Shown: piece after piece, positions 54,105 through 64,000 of the stretch
How the letters are laid out: every line of letters begins with the position of its first letter
How positions within the stretch are numbered: position 1 is the stretch's first letter
NCBI GenBank assembly: GCA_013176395.1
Contig: JABMLP010000004.1
Coordinates: forward strand, 682,001-746,000
DNA length: 64,000 nucleotides
Direction: 5' to 3'
From: Venturia oleaginea
Lineage: Eukaryota > Ascomycota > Dothideomycetes > Venturiales > Venturiaceae
The notes under the pieces: generated by a model
What the model was told of the DNA's origin: nothing
Databases searched by the model: none
Seen by the model: the letters and a program-made list of their open reading frames with translations, nothing else
Made by a program: the position numbers and the translations under genes

Positions 54105-55515
54105 GGTTATGCGCCGGAGGTTGGGAGTGTAGAATTGATCGCAAATTCGCGATGGGGGTGTAGAATATGACTAGCCGGCCAAAAACTGGGTGAGACTGGG
54201 TCCTGCTCTCCATGCGAACCAGAATGTTGAGATCAACAACAGAAGGGCTCCGGTAGCTGCATTATATTCTTGGCCGTGGAATTGTTAAAGATAGTGACTT
54301 GTACAGGCTGTCATGCGAGGCCGACGACGTTGGAACAGCAATTGAATACGGTTTCGCTCCGAGTGGTTGAATAGCGGGCACTGTATCTTTGAGTGGAGTG
54401 GTAGACGTGAAAGTGGATCGAAAGCCGTTTCCGTTGAGCTAGACGGCGATCGTGAACTGCATGCTCAGCTCCTTAACCGCCGTCTATGGGGAGTCGTGTT
54501 TTTCTTGCGTGAGCGGAGAGAAGAGGAAATGGTCGCCGTACCACACGGAATTAGGAGGATGGGAGATGGGCTAGCAGAGGGTTGCAATCGTGCCGCACAC
54601 GTAAAAAGTTGAGGGGCTGAATCGAGATCAACGCGCCGACAAGAATGGCAATACAAGTCGTTGCTGGCACACGGCGTTGGCACACTTCTCTGCCAGCAGG
54701 CAAACGAGATGCAGAATCAACGCCAGGAATTAAGCCGACTTTCAAACGGAAGAGGCGATTGATTGTAGATATTCACTGACGCAGGATGGGACTTCGACCT
54801 GCATTTCCTATCCCACAGCCGGGCCTGTGCCCACCCATGCTCCCATTCGCCTAATAAACAGCGACCTACAGAGAAATTTGAGGTCTCGCCTATCTCCCGC
54901 TATCACAATGCTCGAAAGAGCGAAAGAGGCCGTGGAGGCATTCAACATTCAAATGTCCCTTTGCCGATGCAAGCGCAGAGTCGTCTAGGTACAGAGGTGC
55001 AAGACGCAAAGTACTGTATGAAAGCCGGACCCGACGCCGTGGGCGGATCCACAATGACAGTGGTTCTCTGGGAGAACAGAGCACCTGCGTCCTGCAGAGA
55101 ATAAAGCAAAGTCCCGCGTCAAGCGCTGCGCAACGCCCTCGATATTGCAACTCCTCGGCCAAGACTAACCCCTCACATAGTATGCCTGCTTGCATTTGAT
55201 TCGACTTTCAGATCAGCCACCATCGACTGACAGCATCACGGGAGGCACGAAACCCTCGAAGGCATGCCAAATGCGAGTTGCAAGAAACATTCCAGATGCA
55301 GGTGGCACGAAAATCGGGATGAAATGAGGAAGGGGGCTGAGGAATGTGATAGATCGAGAGTTTGATAACAAGACTATGCCCGAATCGGACTCACGATAGT
55401 AGACCCTGGCATAGCCTTGGTGTTGGAAGTGGTGTACCCCTGTGGTCCGAGCTAGGTAGGCGGGGACGTGGCAAATGCTCCGGGAGAGACAGACACAGAC
55501 ACACACATACACACA

Positions 55516-55592
<77 letters not shown>

Positions 55593-55719
55593 ACACACAT
55601 ACGGGTACTGTGCACAGCAATCCTGTGAGATGAAAAGGAGCCCCACCTTACCTGAGCTTGGCCTGCTTCCGATCTCGCCTTTGTCTTGACCTCGATTCCA
55701 TTGTCTCTTATTCGACACC
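54105..55719. other. Long divergent intergenic region, kinase / GPI10
   Basis: 1.6 kb between two divergent genes; it must hold both promoters. Apart from the CA microsatellite (separate entry) only chance frames are seen. Confidence 0.45.
55499..55604. repeat. CA/TG dinucleotide microsatellite
   Basis: About 105 bp of nearly pure AC repeat with a few AT/AG interruptions at both edges. It lies 116 bp upstream of the GPI10 start codon. It translates as His-Thr or Cys-Val runs in spurious frames on both strands. Confidence 0.97.
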
Positions 55720-58023
55720 ATGTCCTCTTCGCGTCTCAGCACCAGCCACGCCAGCCGGCCGAAGCAGCAGCACGACTCGATCCGCACCACCGACGACACT
55801 AGCAGCCGCTTTTCATCCGCACGCCAGCGCGTGTTTTTGCTTCTCGTCGCGTTACGCATCGTGAATGCACTCGCTGTCAAAAGCTTCTATGTTCCCGACG
55901 AGTACTACCAGTCTTTGGAGCCAGCATGGCTGCTCGCCTTCGGATCAAACAGCGGCGCTTGGATGACTTGGGTGGGAGAAGAGCCTCCGATGCTGATTTG
56001 ATTGGACCGGGGCTAATCAAGCGTTGCAGGAATGGCGAAACCAGTTGAGATCTTCGCTCCATCCCATATTGTTTGCTGCTATCTATCGTGCGGCAGCATT
56101 TTTCTCTGATCTCTGCCACTTGTCTTCAGTGGCGCGAGCAACACTACTGCTTGCTGCACCTAAAATCACACAAGGGACATTTGCCGCTGGCCTGGATTAT
56201 TTCACATGGAGGCTTGCAGAATCTGTCTATGGCAATGGGAGCCATGCTGCATGGACTACTGTACAGTACTCTCTCCACATTGCCATCCACGTTTCCTACT
56301 GACAGTGCTTCTTCTCAATCGCGCAGCTCGCAGTATCAGTCTTTAGCCCATGGCAGTGGTTCTGCTCGACGCGAACTCTTTCAAATGGTCTTGAATCCTT
56401 TCTAACTGCCGGTGCTCTATATTTTTGGCCATGGCACTGGATTCTCACTACACCCACGTCTGGGGGTGCCATGCCTAACCAGACAGCCGGAGACACAGTC
56501 AGGTATCTTTGTACCAACATCCTGTAGCAAAAAGGCCTCCCCCAATCTGACGTTATCTCCAATATGACAGACTAAAAGCATCATTACTATTGGCTGCTGT
56601 TGCATCTATTTTACGGCCCACCAATGTTCTCATTTGGATTCCAATTTCGCTGCAGAGCTTACTGAAAGTGTCTCGACATCATCGATGGTCCTTGTTTATC
56701 AATGCCATCGCGTGTGGGTGGGTCATCTATTTCACAATTCCTCGACCCGTCTTCTCTCACGGAAGAGCTCCATGGTCCCGCTCGTGCAAATCAAGTTTGT
56801 GGGGAATTGCAAGGTTGTGGTAATATGCACTCCCGACGGGATGACACTGCCCAGAATTTTAATCTCCACAATCTTTCGAGCCAAGAGGACGCGGAGTTGT
56901 CTTTGTCAATTTTTGCCTGTCTCCCAAAGATCTGGATCGTAACCTTGCTAGTTTGCCGCACGAAAGGCTTCCAGCAAATCCAGCGCTTCCAGACTTGATT
57001 CACTAACATTTTGTATTCAGGTCTACAATCGCGGCTATCACGGCCATATGTGATCGGCTGTACTATGGTCTCTGGACGTTTCCTCCGCTCCGATTTGTTC
57101 ACTTTAACATTGCTCAGTCGCTGGCCATCTTTTACGGCAGCAACCGCCTTGATTACTATCTGACCGAGGGAGTGCCACTTCTACTCACGACCTTGGTGCC
57201 ATTTGCGATAGTAGGGCTGAAGCACGGTTTTACATCGTCGTTTAGCGGGCCTTCAAAGTTAGCGCGAAGCTCGCTCATAGAAGTGGTGCCGAGTATGCTG
57301 ACATGGACGTCTATATTCATGATAGCGTCCCTCAGTCTCATTTCCCACAAAGAGGCACGATTTTTGTATCCGCTGCTTCCATCGCTGCATCTCTTCGTTG
57401 CTTCGCCTCTGGCGCACTTCGCTCGCCGACTGAAATCATGGAAAACCATCCTTGTGGGCGCCTTACTCGCGATCAATATTATAATCGCCACGTACACGTC
57501 CCGAGTGCACCAAAAGGGTGTGGTTGATGTGATGGCCTTCTTACGCTCGGAACACGAATCAAAAACATATCCGGGCAACACAACGGTGGCATTCCTCATG
57601 CCCTGCCATAGCACACCATGGCGAAGTCACCTGATCCACCCAAACATTGATGCTTGGGCTTTGACATGCGAGCCACCAATTGACATAGGCATGGATCAAA
57701 GAAATACATACGTAGACGAGGCAGACATATTCTACAAGGATCCATCTGTCTGGCTGGGACAAAACATGGAACAGCTGACAATGATGAATACATTGGATGA
57801 TAAGAGCAGCAAGTGGGAAGATCAGGAGCGCAATGTGGACGGTCGGGTCGTCGGGACGGATAGATGGTGGCCACGATACCTCGTGTTCTTTGAACAACTG
57901 GAGCCACAGATGAAGGAAATACTTAAGGAGGCGTCGTATAAGGAGTGCTGGCGAGGATTCAACACGCATTGGCATGATGATTGGCGGCGCAAGGGCCATG
58001 TACTGGTGTGGTGCATGACGTGA
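55720..58023 (+). CDS. GPI10: GPI mannosyltransferase 3 (PIG-B)
   Basis: Exons 55720-55971, 56030-56260, 56327-56502, 56571-56717 and 57021-58023 join in phase to 602 residues, the usual Gpi10 length. It adds the third mannose (alpha-1,2) to the GPI precursor in the ER lumen, using dolichol-P-mannose (GT22 family). The family start [20 protein letters not shown] carries the lumenal acidic motif (PDEYYQ). Further conserved blocks are [60 protein letters not shown] and [13 protein letters not shown]. Multiple membrane spans. Three introns are 58-68 nt; the fourth is 303 nt and itself partly open. Confidence 0.94.
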
Positions 58024-58488
58024 GCATGGAACCTCTTCAGAACTTGCACAATCTTTTGAATAACCAAGCTCAATCTTGGTTTCGACAATATGTATGTGTA
58101 TGATACCCAGACTTGCGAGGCCTCTTGAGAAAGCGTCGCAAGCGCAGCCAATCTTGCCCTTCTGAGCGACTGGCTTCTGCGGCGCAGTTCTTGTAATACT
58201 AAGCCACACAACCTCACACCTCATGGGTCATACGTGACACAATGACGATCATCTTGTTGAAATGCATCCTATCGGAACTAATGGCACAACAATTTGACCT
58301 CTGGCCTCACGTGGCGCACGACCCGACCCGCCCGCTTAGTTCTACCACAAACAGACCGCTCCCTTGCTTGAACAGTCATCACATCCACATCCATCCTATC
58401 CGACTACCCCATTCTCAGACTTTCGTACTGCACACACTGACAAGACATCTACCGATTTGGATGTTAGCCGTCCGAGAATTACGCCGCC
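58024..58488. other. Intergenic region
   Basis: GPI10 3' region and promoter of the thioesterase gene; no feature recognised. Confidence 0.4.
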
Positions 58489-60013
58489 ATGTCGCTCTCC
58501 CTCGCAGGCACATTCCCAACAACATGTCGGTGTGCAAGCCGCTGCATCTTCCAACAAAATGTTCGGGCCGCAAGGTCTCAACTGCATAACCCATCTAGAA
58601 CCCATAGTATACGTGGCTTCTCTTCGACGGTACCTCGAAGCACGGATGGTGTTTTTCGAGAACTGACGAGTGCACGTGTTCCGACACCTTGGATTGAGGC
58701 TCTGAGGAGGAAAGAGGCTGGGTTGGAGGTTAACGAGGTTGTTTCTGATACGAAGCATGCGAAAGAGAAGAGGATGGAGGGGAAGAGGATGAGTGATAGT
58801 TACCATAGTGTTGTTCTGCCGCTGGCGAGGGATCCGTGGTTGGGCGATACTTATTTGAATTCGAGTGGGCATATACGGTATGCTCTTCGTTCTTAACGAA
58901 AACTTCAACTGGTGCTAATTTCTTTTGAAGCGTAGGCACATTATTGATGGATCTTGATGCTTTGTCTGGTGTCATCGCGTATAAACACACTGGACCAGAT
59001 GTCACGACTGTTACTGCGGCCTTCGATCGGATCACGATCATCAATCCGTTGAAAGAGATTTGCGATCTAGAATTGAGTGGGCAGGTCACTTACGCCACGG
59101 GAAGAAGCTCCATGGAGATCTCGCTGCAAGTTGCGAAAGCGCCCAAGGAGGGTGGGAAAGTGAAGAAAGAAGATATCCTGATCAGCTGCACATGTACAAT
59201 GGTCTCATTAGACTCGGTGACCAAAAAGTGAGTGCGTCCTCTTTACTGATAAAAATTCGTTAACATGAAAGGCCGGTCAACATCAACCCACTCATCGTCG
59301 AAACAGAAGAAGAAAAACACCTCTACCAAGCCGGTGAGAGAAATTCCAAGCAAAAAAAAGAACTCGGCAAAGTCTCCCTCCTAAAACAAACACCAAACGA
59401 CGAAGAAAGCGACATCATCCACGCCCTATGGCAAAAACAAGTCCAATGGCACGACCCCAACAACCAAGAGCGAAAACCAACCGTCGTAGCATTCATGGAT
59501 CAAACCGTCCTCCGAACAGCAGCAATCATGCAACCCCAATTCCGCAACCGCCACCACTTCATGATATTCGGCGGCTTCCTCCTGAAACAAACCTTCGAAC
59601 TCGCTTTCTGCTGCGCAGCATCCTTCTCACACTCGAGACCAAGTTTCATCTCTCTCGATCCCTCAACTTTCCATAACCCCGTCCCTGTGGGCTCGGTACT
59701 CTACCTCACAGCAACGGTGACATATACCGACCCCCCCGCCATCAGTTCCCAAGGAGACGTGACCACCAATATTCCCACTGGGAAAACGAGAGTACAAGTT
59801 CGTGTCGATTCTAAAGTTAGGGATGTAGAGCATGGTGTTACAAAACCTACTGGACAGTTTAATTTTTCGTTTGAAGTGGATAGGGAGATTAGGGTTATGC
59901 CGAGGACGTATACGGAGTTTATGATGTATATTGATGCGAGGAGGAGGGCGATGAATGTTGCGCAGTTGGCGGGTGGGGCGTGGGTTGGTGGGGAGACGGG
60001 GTTGACTGAGTAG
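58489..60013 (+). CDS. Mitochondrial acyl-CoA thioesterase, ACOT9-type (double hotdog)
   Basis: Exons 58489-58877, 58931-59227 and 59272-60013; introns of 53 and 44 nt; 475 residues. Residues 1-45 (MSLSLAGTFPTTCRCASRCI, then RTHSIRGFSS) look like a mitochondrial targeting peptide with a typical processing region. Family motifs: SYHSVVLPLARDPWLGDTYL, the first hotdog GTLLMDLDALSGVIAYKHTG, and the second RNRHHFMIFGGFLLKQTFEL plus SVLYLTATVTY. It ends in a helix/strand region (RTYTEFMMYIDARRRAMNV). ACOT9 enzymes hydrolyse acyl-CoA to free fatty acid and CoA in mitochondria. The second intron acceptor (GAAAG) is not pyrimidine-rich, but phase and homology fix it. Confidence 0.92.
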
Positions 60014-60529
60014 TTGCGGAAGGTGGGGCGATGGTTGAGTTTGTACTATAGATAGTATGTATAAAAATCTGCGACGGAAATAAAACTTTAAAAATGCCCT
60101 TTTTTCGTTTTTAAATAGTTCATCTCAAGTTTTACTTCGTCAGCTCCGTCATCCTCCCATCTATAAGCTAAAATCCGTCTCTTCTATCGATTTACCTTAT
60201 TCTCGTTACATTTTCACTTCGTATCACTCTACTACTACACAAACAACACCAATCCTTCCAACCAAGCCATCAAATCATCATCTCCTCCCTCTCCTCAATC
60301 TCCTCAAACAAAGTATATAGTAAACAAGAAATAGCATTAACACAACCACATCACGAACGCATCATCAACCCCAAACCAAGCAAAAAATACCAAAAAAGCC
60401 CGGTAAAGACGAAACCCTACATCAAAACCCCAATCTGGGAGTCCACAAATTATGTGTTACAGATCACCTCAAGACCGAAGAGCAGGGACAGCGGGACTTG
60501 CAGAGGATGGTTGGATAACAAGAAGTTGT
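60014..60529. other. Gene-free stretch
   Basis: Downstream of the thioesterase; AT-rich, no coding frame supported. Confidence 0.4.
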
Positions 60530-61163
60530 TGTTAGGACTGATGTGGAGTGGAATCCGTTGGGCGCACAAGAGGGGACTGGTGCAACCAGGTCAGTCCTAA
60601 GAGAGAATAGTACGTGCAGGAGTCACGTGATATTCCCACAGTTCCCACAGCACTTGGCATTGCCCACAGTGTGGGAAGTGCGGGAAGAGCCAAGAGGTGT
60701 GGGAATACACCTTGGCACCCAGAACCAGAAGGGTATATAGGGAGGACGTTGGACGGACTTTCCTTTCTCTCTTCGTGGTTATCTCATGTTATGTTTCTCA
60801 CATAGGAGCTTCTTCAACCTACTACAGTAACGACCTTTTACTGTTAGATACAATCAAGCACAAGTCATATGCACACGGAGCAAGCCCACCCCCAACCTTC
60901 ATACTAACCGACAAGCGTTCAGGATTGATCTGAGGATCAAATCGGTTAGACGACAATTGAATTGGGAGATACATCGGACGGCTAGGATCTATTGAGCCTC
61001 CAAAGAACCTGAGCAAGGGAAGGTACTTAAGGTAAGTACTTCCAGACTGATATTGCCCTTACCCCAAACCCGCGGACCAGAACAAGAGAACACAGGTGTC
61101 AAGAAGGTCTTGACATAACCAACTGTTTTGAGAAACGAGTTCCCCGTAACATTATGCATAACA
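60530..61163. mobile_element. Possible solo LTR or retroelement relic
   Basis: The stretch begins TGTTAGGACTGA and ends with TAACA at 61159-61163, so it has TG..CA-type ends with a 5-bp inverted terminus. Internally there is an inverted pair TTAGGACTGA / TCAGTCCTAA (60533-60542, about 60590-60599) and a TATATAGGGAGGACG promoter-like box near 60735. No coding potential. No target duplication found and no second copy in the window, so the call is tentative. Confidence 0.3.
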
Positions 61164-61832
61164 AGACAAGACGGTTCTATCCCCCGTCTACTTGTTACTA
61201 GCTATATCGAGATTCTGGGTTAAGAGTGTAATACCTATTCCCGTCCAATCTACGAATACGGATACGAATATATACAGGCTAGTACTATTTCTACTACATA
61301 TATATATAGATTCGCCTACTATACTACGCCTAGGATTACACCACCACCTACCTTCTCTCTTCTCATCGTAAAGTAGGCCGCCGAAGGAAAACTGGGAGGG
61401 AACGGAAGGGAATCGTAAGGGAAATTCAAGATCAAAATCTAGGATCTAAGATTGGAGAGAGAGAGGGGGAGGGGGGGGGGAGTAAATAATATTCCTTTCT
61501 ACCCCGAAATATTTCGATTATATCTCGCTCGGATTTCGAGACCGAGTACCTTTTTAAGTACGGCCTTGGGGTTACTATCCTTGCAGGGCATGTGTGGTAG
61601 AATAGTGCTGGCCTAAATATGTAGGACTGTATTGTGATAATGACCATGATTGGGATCGGAGAGTATGCTTTGTAGCTCTCCTTGGACAACGTTCTCTGCC
61701 GTGACCTTGATAACCGGCCCGTCATGCCTGGTAAGATAATTCTCATTGAGAGAGAAATGATCCAAGTTTCGGAACTGAGCGAGCGTCTATACACAACGAG
61801 AGAACATCCCACACCACGATAGCGTCAAAGAA
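61164..61832. other. Gene-free stretch
   Basis: Contains a G-rich run near 61470-61482 and a palindromic GACGG...CCGTC pair near 61169-61189. No gene supported. Confidence 0.4.
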
Positions 61833-62871
61833 TCACCAAAGTCTCACCGCCCCCATTTTCTTTGTCATGCCGGCAGTTTCACTCGCACCTTCATTCTGCT
61901 CAGTGTCACCAATTTCCACCCACATACCCCACCCCCTGTCTTCCCCGCCATTCAAAACCTTTCCATCTCGATACCAGATACTCGCCGTTTTGATCTTCTT
62001 GACACCAAACTGCTGTTTATGTTGAAGCAGGAAATAAGCTATAGCTGCTCCATGTAACGATCCGATGAAAGCCCAGCCATGCTCCTTGTGCGCGCCCCAT
62101 GTGTAGGCTTCACCGTGCACAATGGTGAAGGAGCTATAGTAGCCAAAGACCTTGTCGGACTCCAGAATTTTTTCGAATAATCTGATAGTAGCTGTGGTGT
62201 TGATTCCTGGAATGATGAAGTATTTTGGTGCTGGAATTTGGGATCCACCTTCAATGACGACGACGTCATGTAGCTTCCCTTTGGAGGCTAGTGTTCGATT
62301 ATAAATCAAGAACACAAGATCTGAACATATTCATAGATCTGGCCCGATTGTTCCGGCTGGAAGTTTGCGGTCGTCGATCTGCTTTTTGATCTCCCGTGGA
62401 GAGGGGGAGAACATCTCGGTTGGGATAATTGCAGGATTGTTGGGGCTATGGTGCAAGAGCATTTCGTAGCCAAGTAGATTCCGGCCACAACGTCGTCCTA
62501 TTGAGGTCTGTTCATTTTGTAAGCGTGGGGAAGACGGGAGTAAAATAGAAACTCACTGGACCCGCCCTGCCATCGGAGGTTTTCCATGGTCTGCAATGGT
62601 CCAAGACCTCCAAATCCCAATCCTTTGATTCGGAAGAGAGGCCAAGGGCAGGCAGTATTTCCTCAAGAGCGTATTGCTTGAGTTCAAAGCGTTCCAATGC
62701 TTGACCTCTATTACCGACCCAACCACATTTCTCGAATTCCACGCTGGGATTTGTATATAGGCTTTGAGTTTCGTTCTTGTTCTCAACATTCGTGATGACA
62801 TTTTCAACCGTACTTTCTATGAGGCTAAGTAGCCGGTGACCTTTCGAGACAGCATCCTGGTATTCTTGGCT
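61833..62871 (-). pseudogene. Gene of unknown family with broken reading frame
   Basis: After a TAG acceptor at 62872-62873 the frame reads SQEYQDAVSKGHRLLSLIES, then FEKCGWVGNRGQALERFELK and VLDHCRPWKTSDGRAGP. A phase-0 intron (GTGAGT..AACAG, ending near 62507) follows. It resumes with SIGRRCGRNLLGYEMLLHHS and EMFSPSPREIKKQIDDRKLP. The frame then stops, while the protein continues in a second frame (GQIYEYVQ) and a third (YNRTLASKGKLHDVVVIEGG...). The last part is a clean 150-residue frame to 61833 with GWAFIGSLHGAAIAYFLLQH. A 14-base insertion near 62303-62316 would explain the last shift. No family recognised. Possibly a multi-exon gene with tiny introns, but no canonical donor fits. Confidence 0.5.
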
Positions 62872-63050
62872 CTATTCCAGATTCAGTCTGCTGTCGGATA
62901 ATAAGAGACGGTTTAAGGAGCGAGGGTAAGGAAAAAAGAATAAAGTGTGGCGGTGGCGGTGGCGGTTGTCGTTGTAGGTGTTTGGATACTACGGCGAAAT
63001 TTTTGGACGAGCTCGAACACATGAGCCCGTATTTTCATCCTCGTTGAAAC

Positions 63051-63160
63051 ACACCTGACTTGAACTGAGTTTTCCTTTCTTGTTCTTCAACCCGACCATT
63101 GTGACACACCTGACTAGAACTGAGTTTTTCTTTCTTGTTCTTCAACCCGACCAATGTGAC
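63051..63160. repeat. 55-bp tandem duplication
   Basis: Two adjacent copies (63051-63105, 63106-63160) starting ACACCTGACT, differing at three positions. Confidence 0.9.
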
Positions 63161-64000
63161 TTGTTCAGTAGCGATGGTCGTGGCGTGGTACGCTGTTTGT
63201 ACTTCACTTTAAAATGTCTCCTGCGCTCCCTGGTTCGAAAAAGAGCTCCCCTGGCGGTGCTGCCCGCGTCGTTGCGATCACACCGTTTCCGTTAGCAATG
63301 AAAGATTAAGTTCAGATCTGTAGCAATGAAGTTGTGGTGATGTGTAGACTTGATGTTAAGAAAACGCGCTTCTTCTTCCCGCGGTGGAGGATTCAAGCTT
63401 CGATGCATGGTTACAACAATGGAAGGAACCCCCTGGTCCTGTACTGGGCTTCTTTTCCTTCCCATTGACGGAGTAAAGAGAGTAGCAGATGCATGACTTG
63501 ATGTTGAGAAGGAAAGGAAATTTCGACGCGCAACGAACGAGTCAACTGCAGGGCAGTGCACCTTACTAATCTGCAAGGCATCACGTTACAGCAACATTTT
63601 CATTTCATTTTTATTTTTTTCATCGCGAACAATCCCTCTCCAACTTGCTTCCTGGGGCAAATTATCGCGAGATCTATAACTAAGAGACCAAGCGAATCCA
63701 TGGGATCGACAAGGCCGTACATTTCAAACTCTGAGGACTTCAGCTTGTCTGGGGAGTCGTCCCATATGGTGAAATCCAACACTGCAGGCATCTTATAGGG
63801 ACGCGGTGATGTTACTTAGAGACTTTGTTTTAAGGTGAGCGGCCCGTTCCAAAGATTCATCTCAAGCCTAATTTTATGTCAGACGCGGTATCAGGGCTGA
63901 TGTTATCAACGGCGCGGCAGAAAAGGCAGAAATCCAGCAGTCCAGCGGAGGATCTCCTTACACATTCAAAACCGTGGTAACCATCGAACTACCTTGTCCA
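63161..64000. other. Stretch without a supported gene
   Basis: A 63-codon minus frame starting at 63791 (MPAVLDFTIWDDSPDKLKSS) has a natural-looking N-terminus and might be the first exon of a gene, but I found no convincing continuation. Nothing else recognised. Confidence 0.3.

Noticed and set aside
55499..55604. CRISPR-like or telomere-like array
   Set aside because: It is a simple dinucleotide repeat without spacers; eukaryotic context.
55452..55880. Open frames full of Cys-Val or His-Thr around 55.5 kb
   Set aside because: They are translations of the CA microsatellite.
63231..63240. tRNA B-box-like GGTTCGA near 63.2 kb
   Set aside because: The box is not completed (no CC at the right place) and no A-box or cloverleaf could be drawn.

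Overview
The window comes from a filamentous ascomycete (Pezizomycotina; Leotiomycetes fits, but the sequence alone does not prove it). Genes are mostly split by short introns (about 50-70 nt, GT..AG). The gene set is fungal: NEM1, ALG14, GPI10, CIA1, eIF2B-beta, a GH71 alpha-1,3-glucanase, a DUF3431 protein and a CaMKK/Sak1-type kinase. The transposons are typical fungal families (pogo/Fot1, Tc1, hAT, MULE, Ty1/copia). Exon joins were inferred from splice signals, reading phase and family conservation.

Left part (1-25.5 kb): a truncated hypothetical gene, a decayed SET-domain gene (1525-2599), a small three-exon membrane protein, and a pogo element with a deleted transposase core (4344-5450). 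Then come a putative zinc-binding protein, eIF2B-beta, divergent from it NEM1 and then ALG14, a large coiled-coil protein, a 939-aa acidic protein and a GH71 glucanase. An inverted-repeat MITE (21772-22146) lies in the glucanase upstream region. A second core-deleted pogo element (22598-23734) precedes a DUF3431 membrane protein.

Middle part (26-36 kb): a partly resolved multi-exon gene, CIA1 divergent from an aquaglyceroporin, and an intronless secreted pectate-lyase-like protein with bacterial-type architecture.

Transposon island (36.9-46.5 kb): a Tc1-like element with a broken transposase lies next to a decayed hAT element. The hAT element is interrupted by a solo LTR and by a copia element of the same LTR family, each with a 5-bp target duplication. 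A MULE transposase fragment follows. The order of events can be read: hAT first, then the LTR insertions. The Tc1 and hAT elements carry stop codons in RIP-type CpA>TpA context. The copia element is young (identical LTRs) but has lost its reverse transcriptase.

Right part (47-64 kb): a steroid-5-alpha-reductase-like membrane enzyme, a 1433-aa SNF1-activating-type kinase, a long CA microsatellite just upstream of GPI10, a mitochondrial ACOT9-type acyl-CoA thioesterase, a possible LTR relic, and a frameshifted gene of unknown family. ALG14 and GPI10 both act in ER glycan/GPI assembly, but nothing suggests clustering of function.

The most unusual recurring pattern is that three elements (two pogo families and a copia) keep their ends and flanking domains but have lost exactly the catalytic core. 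In the first pogo element and in the copia element the join stays in frame.
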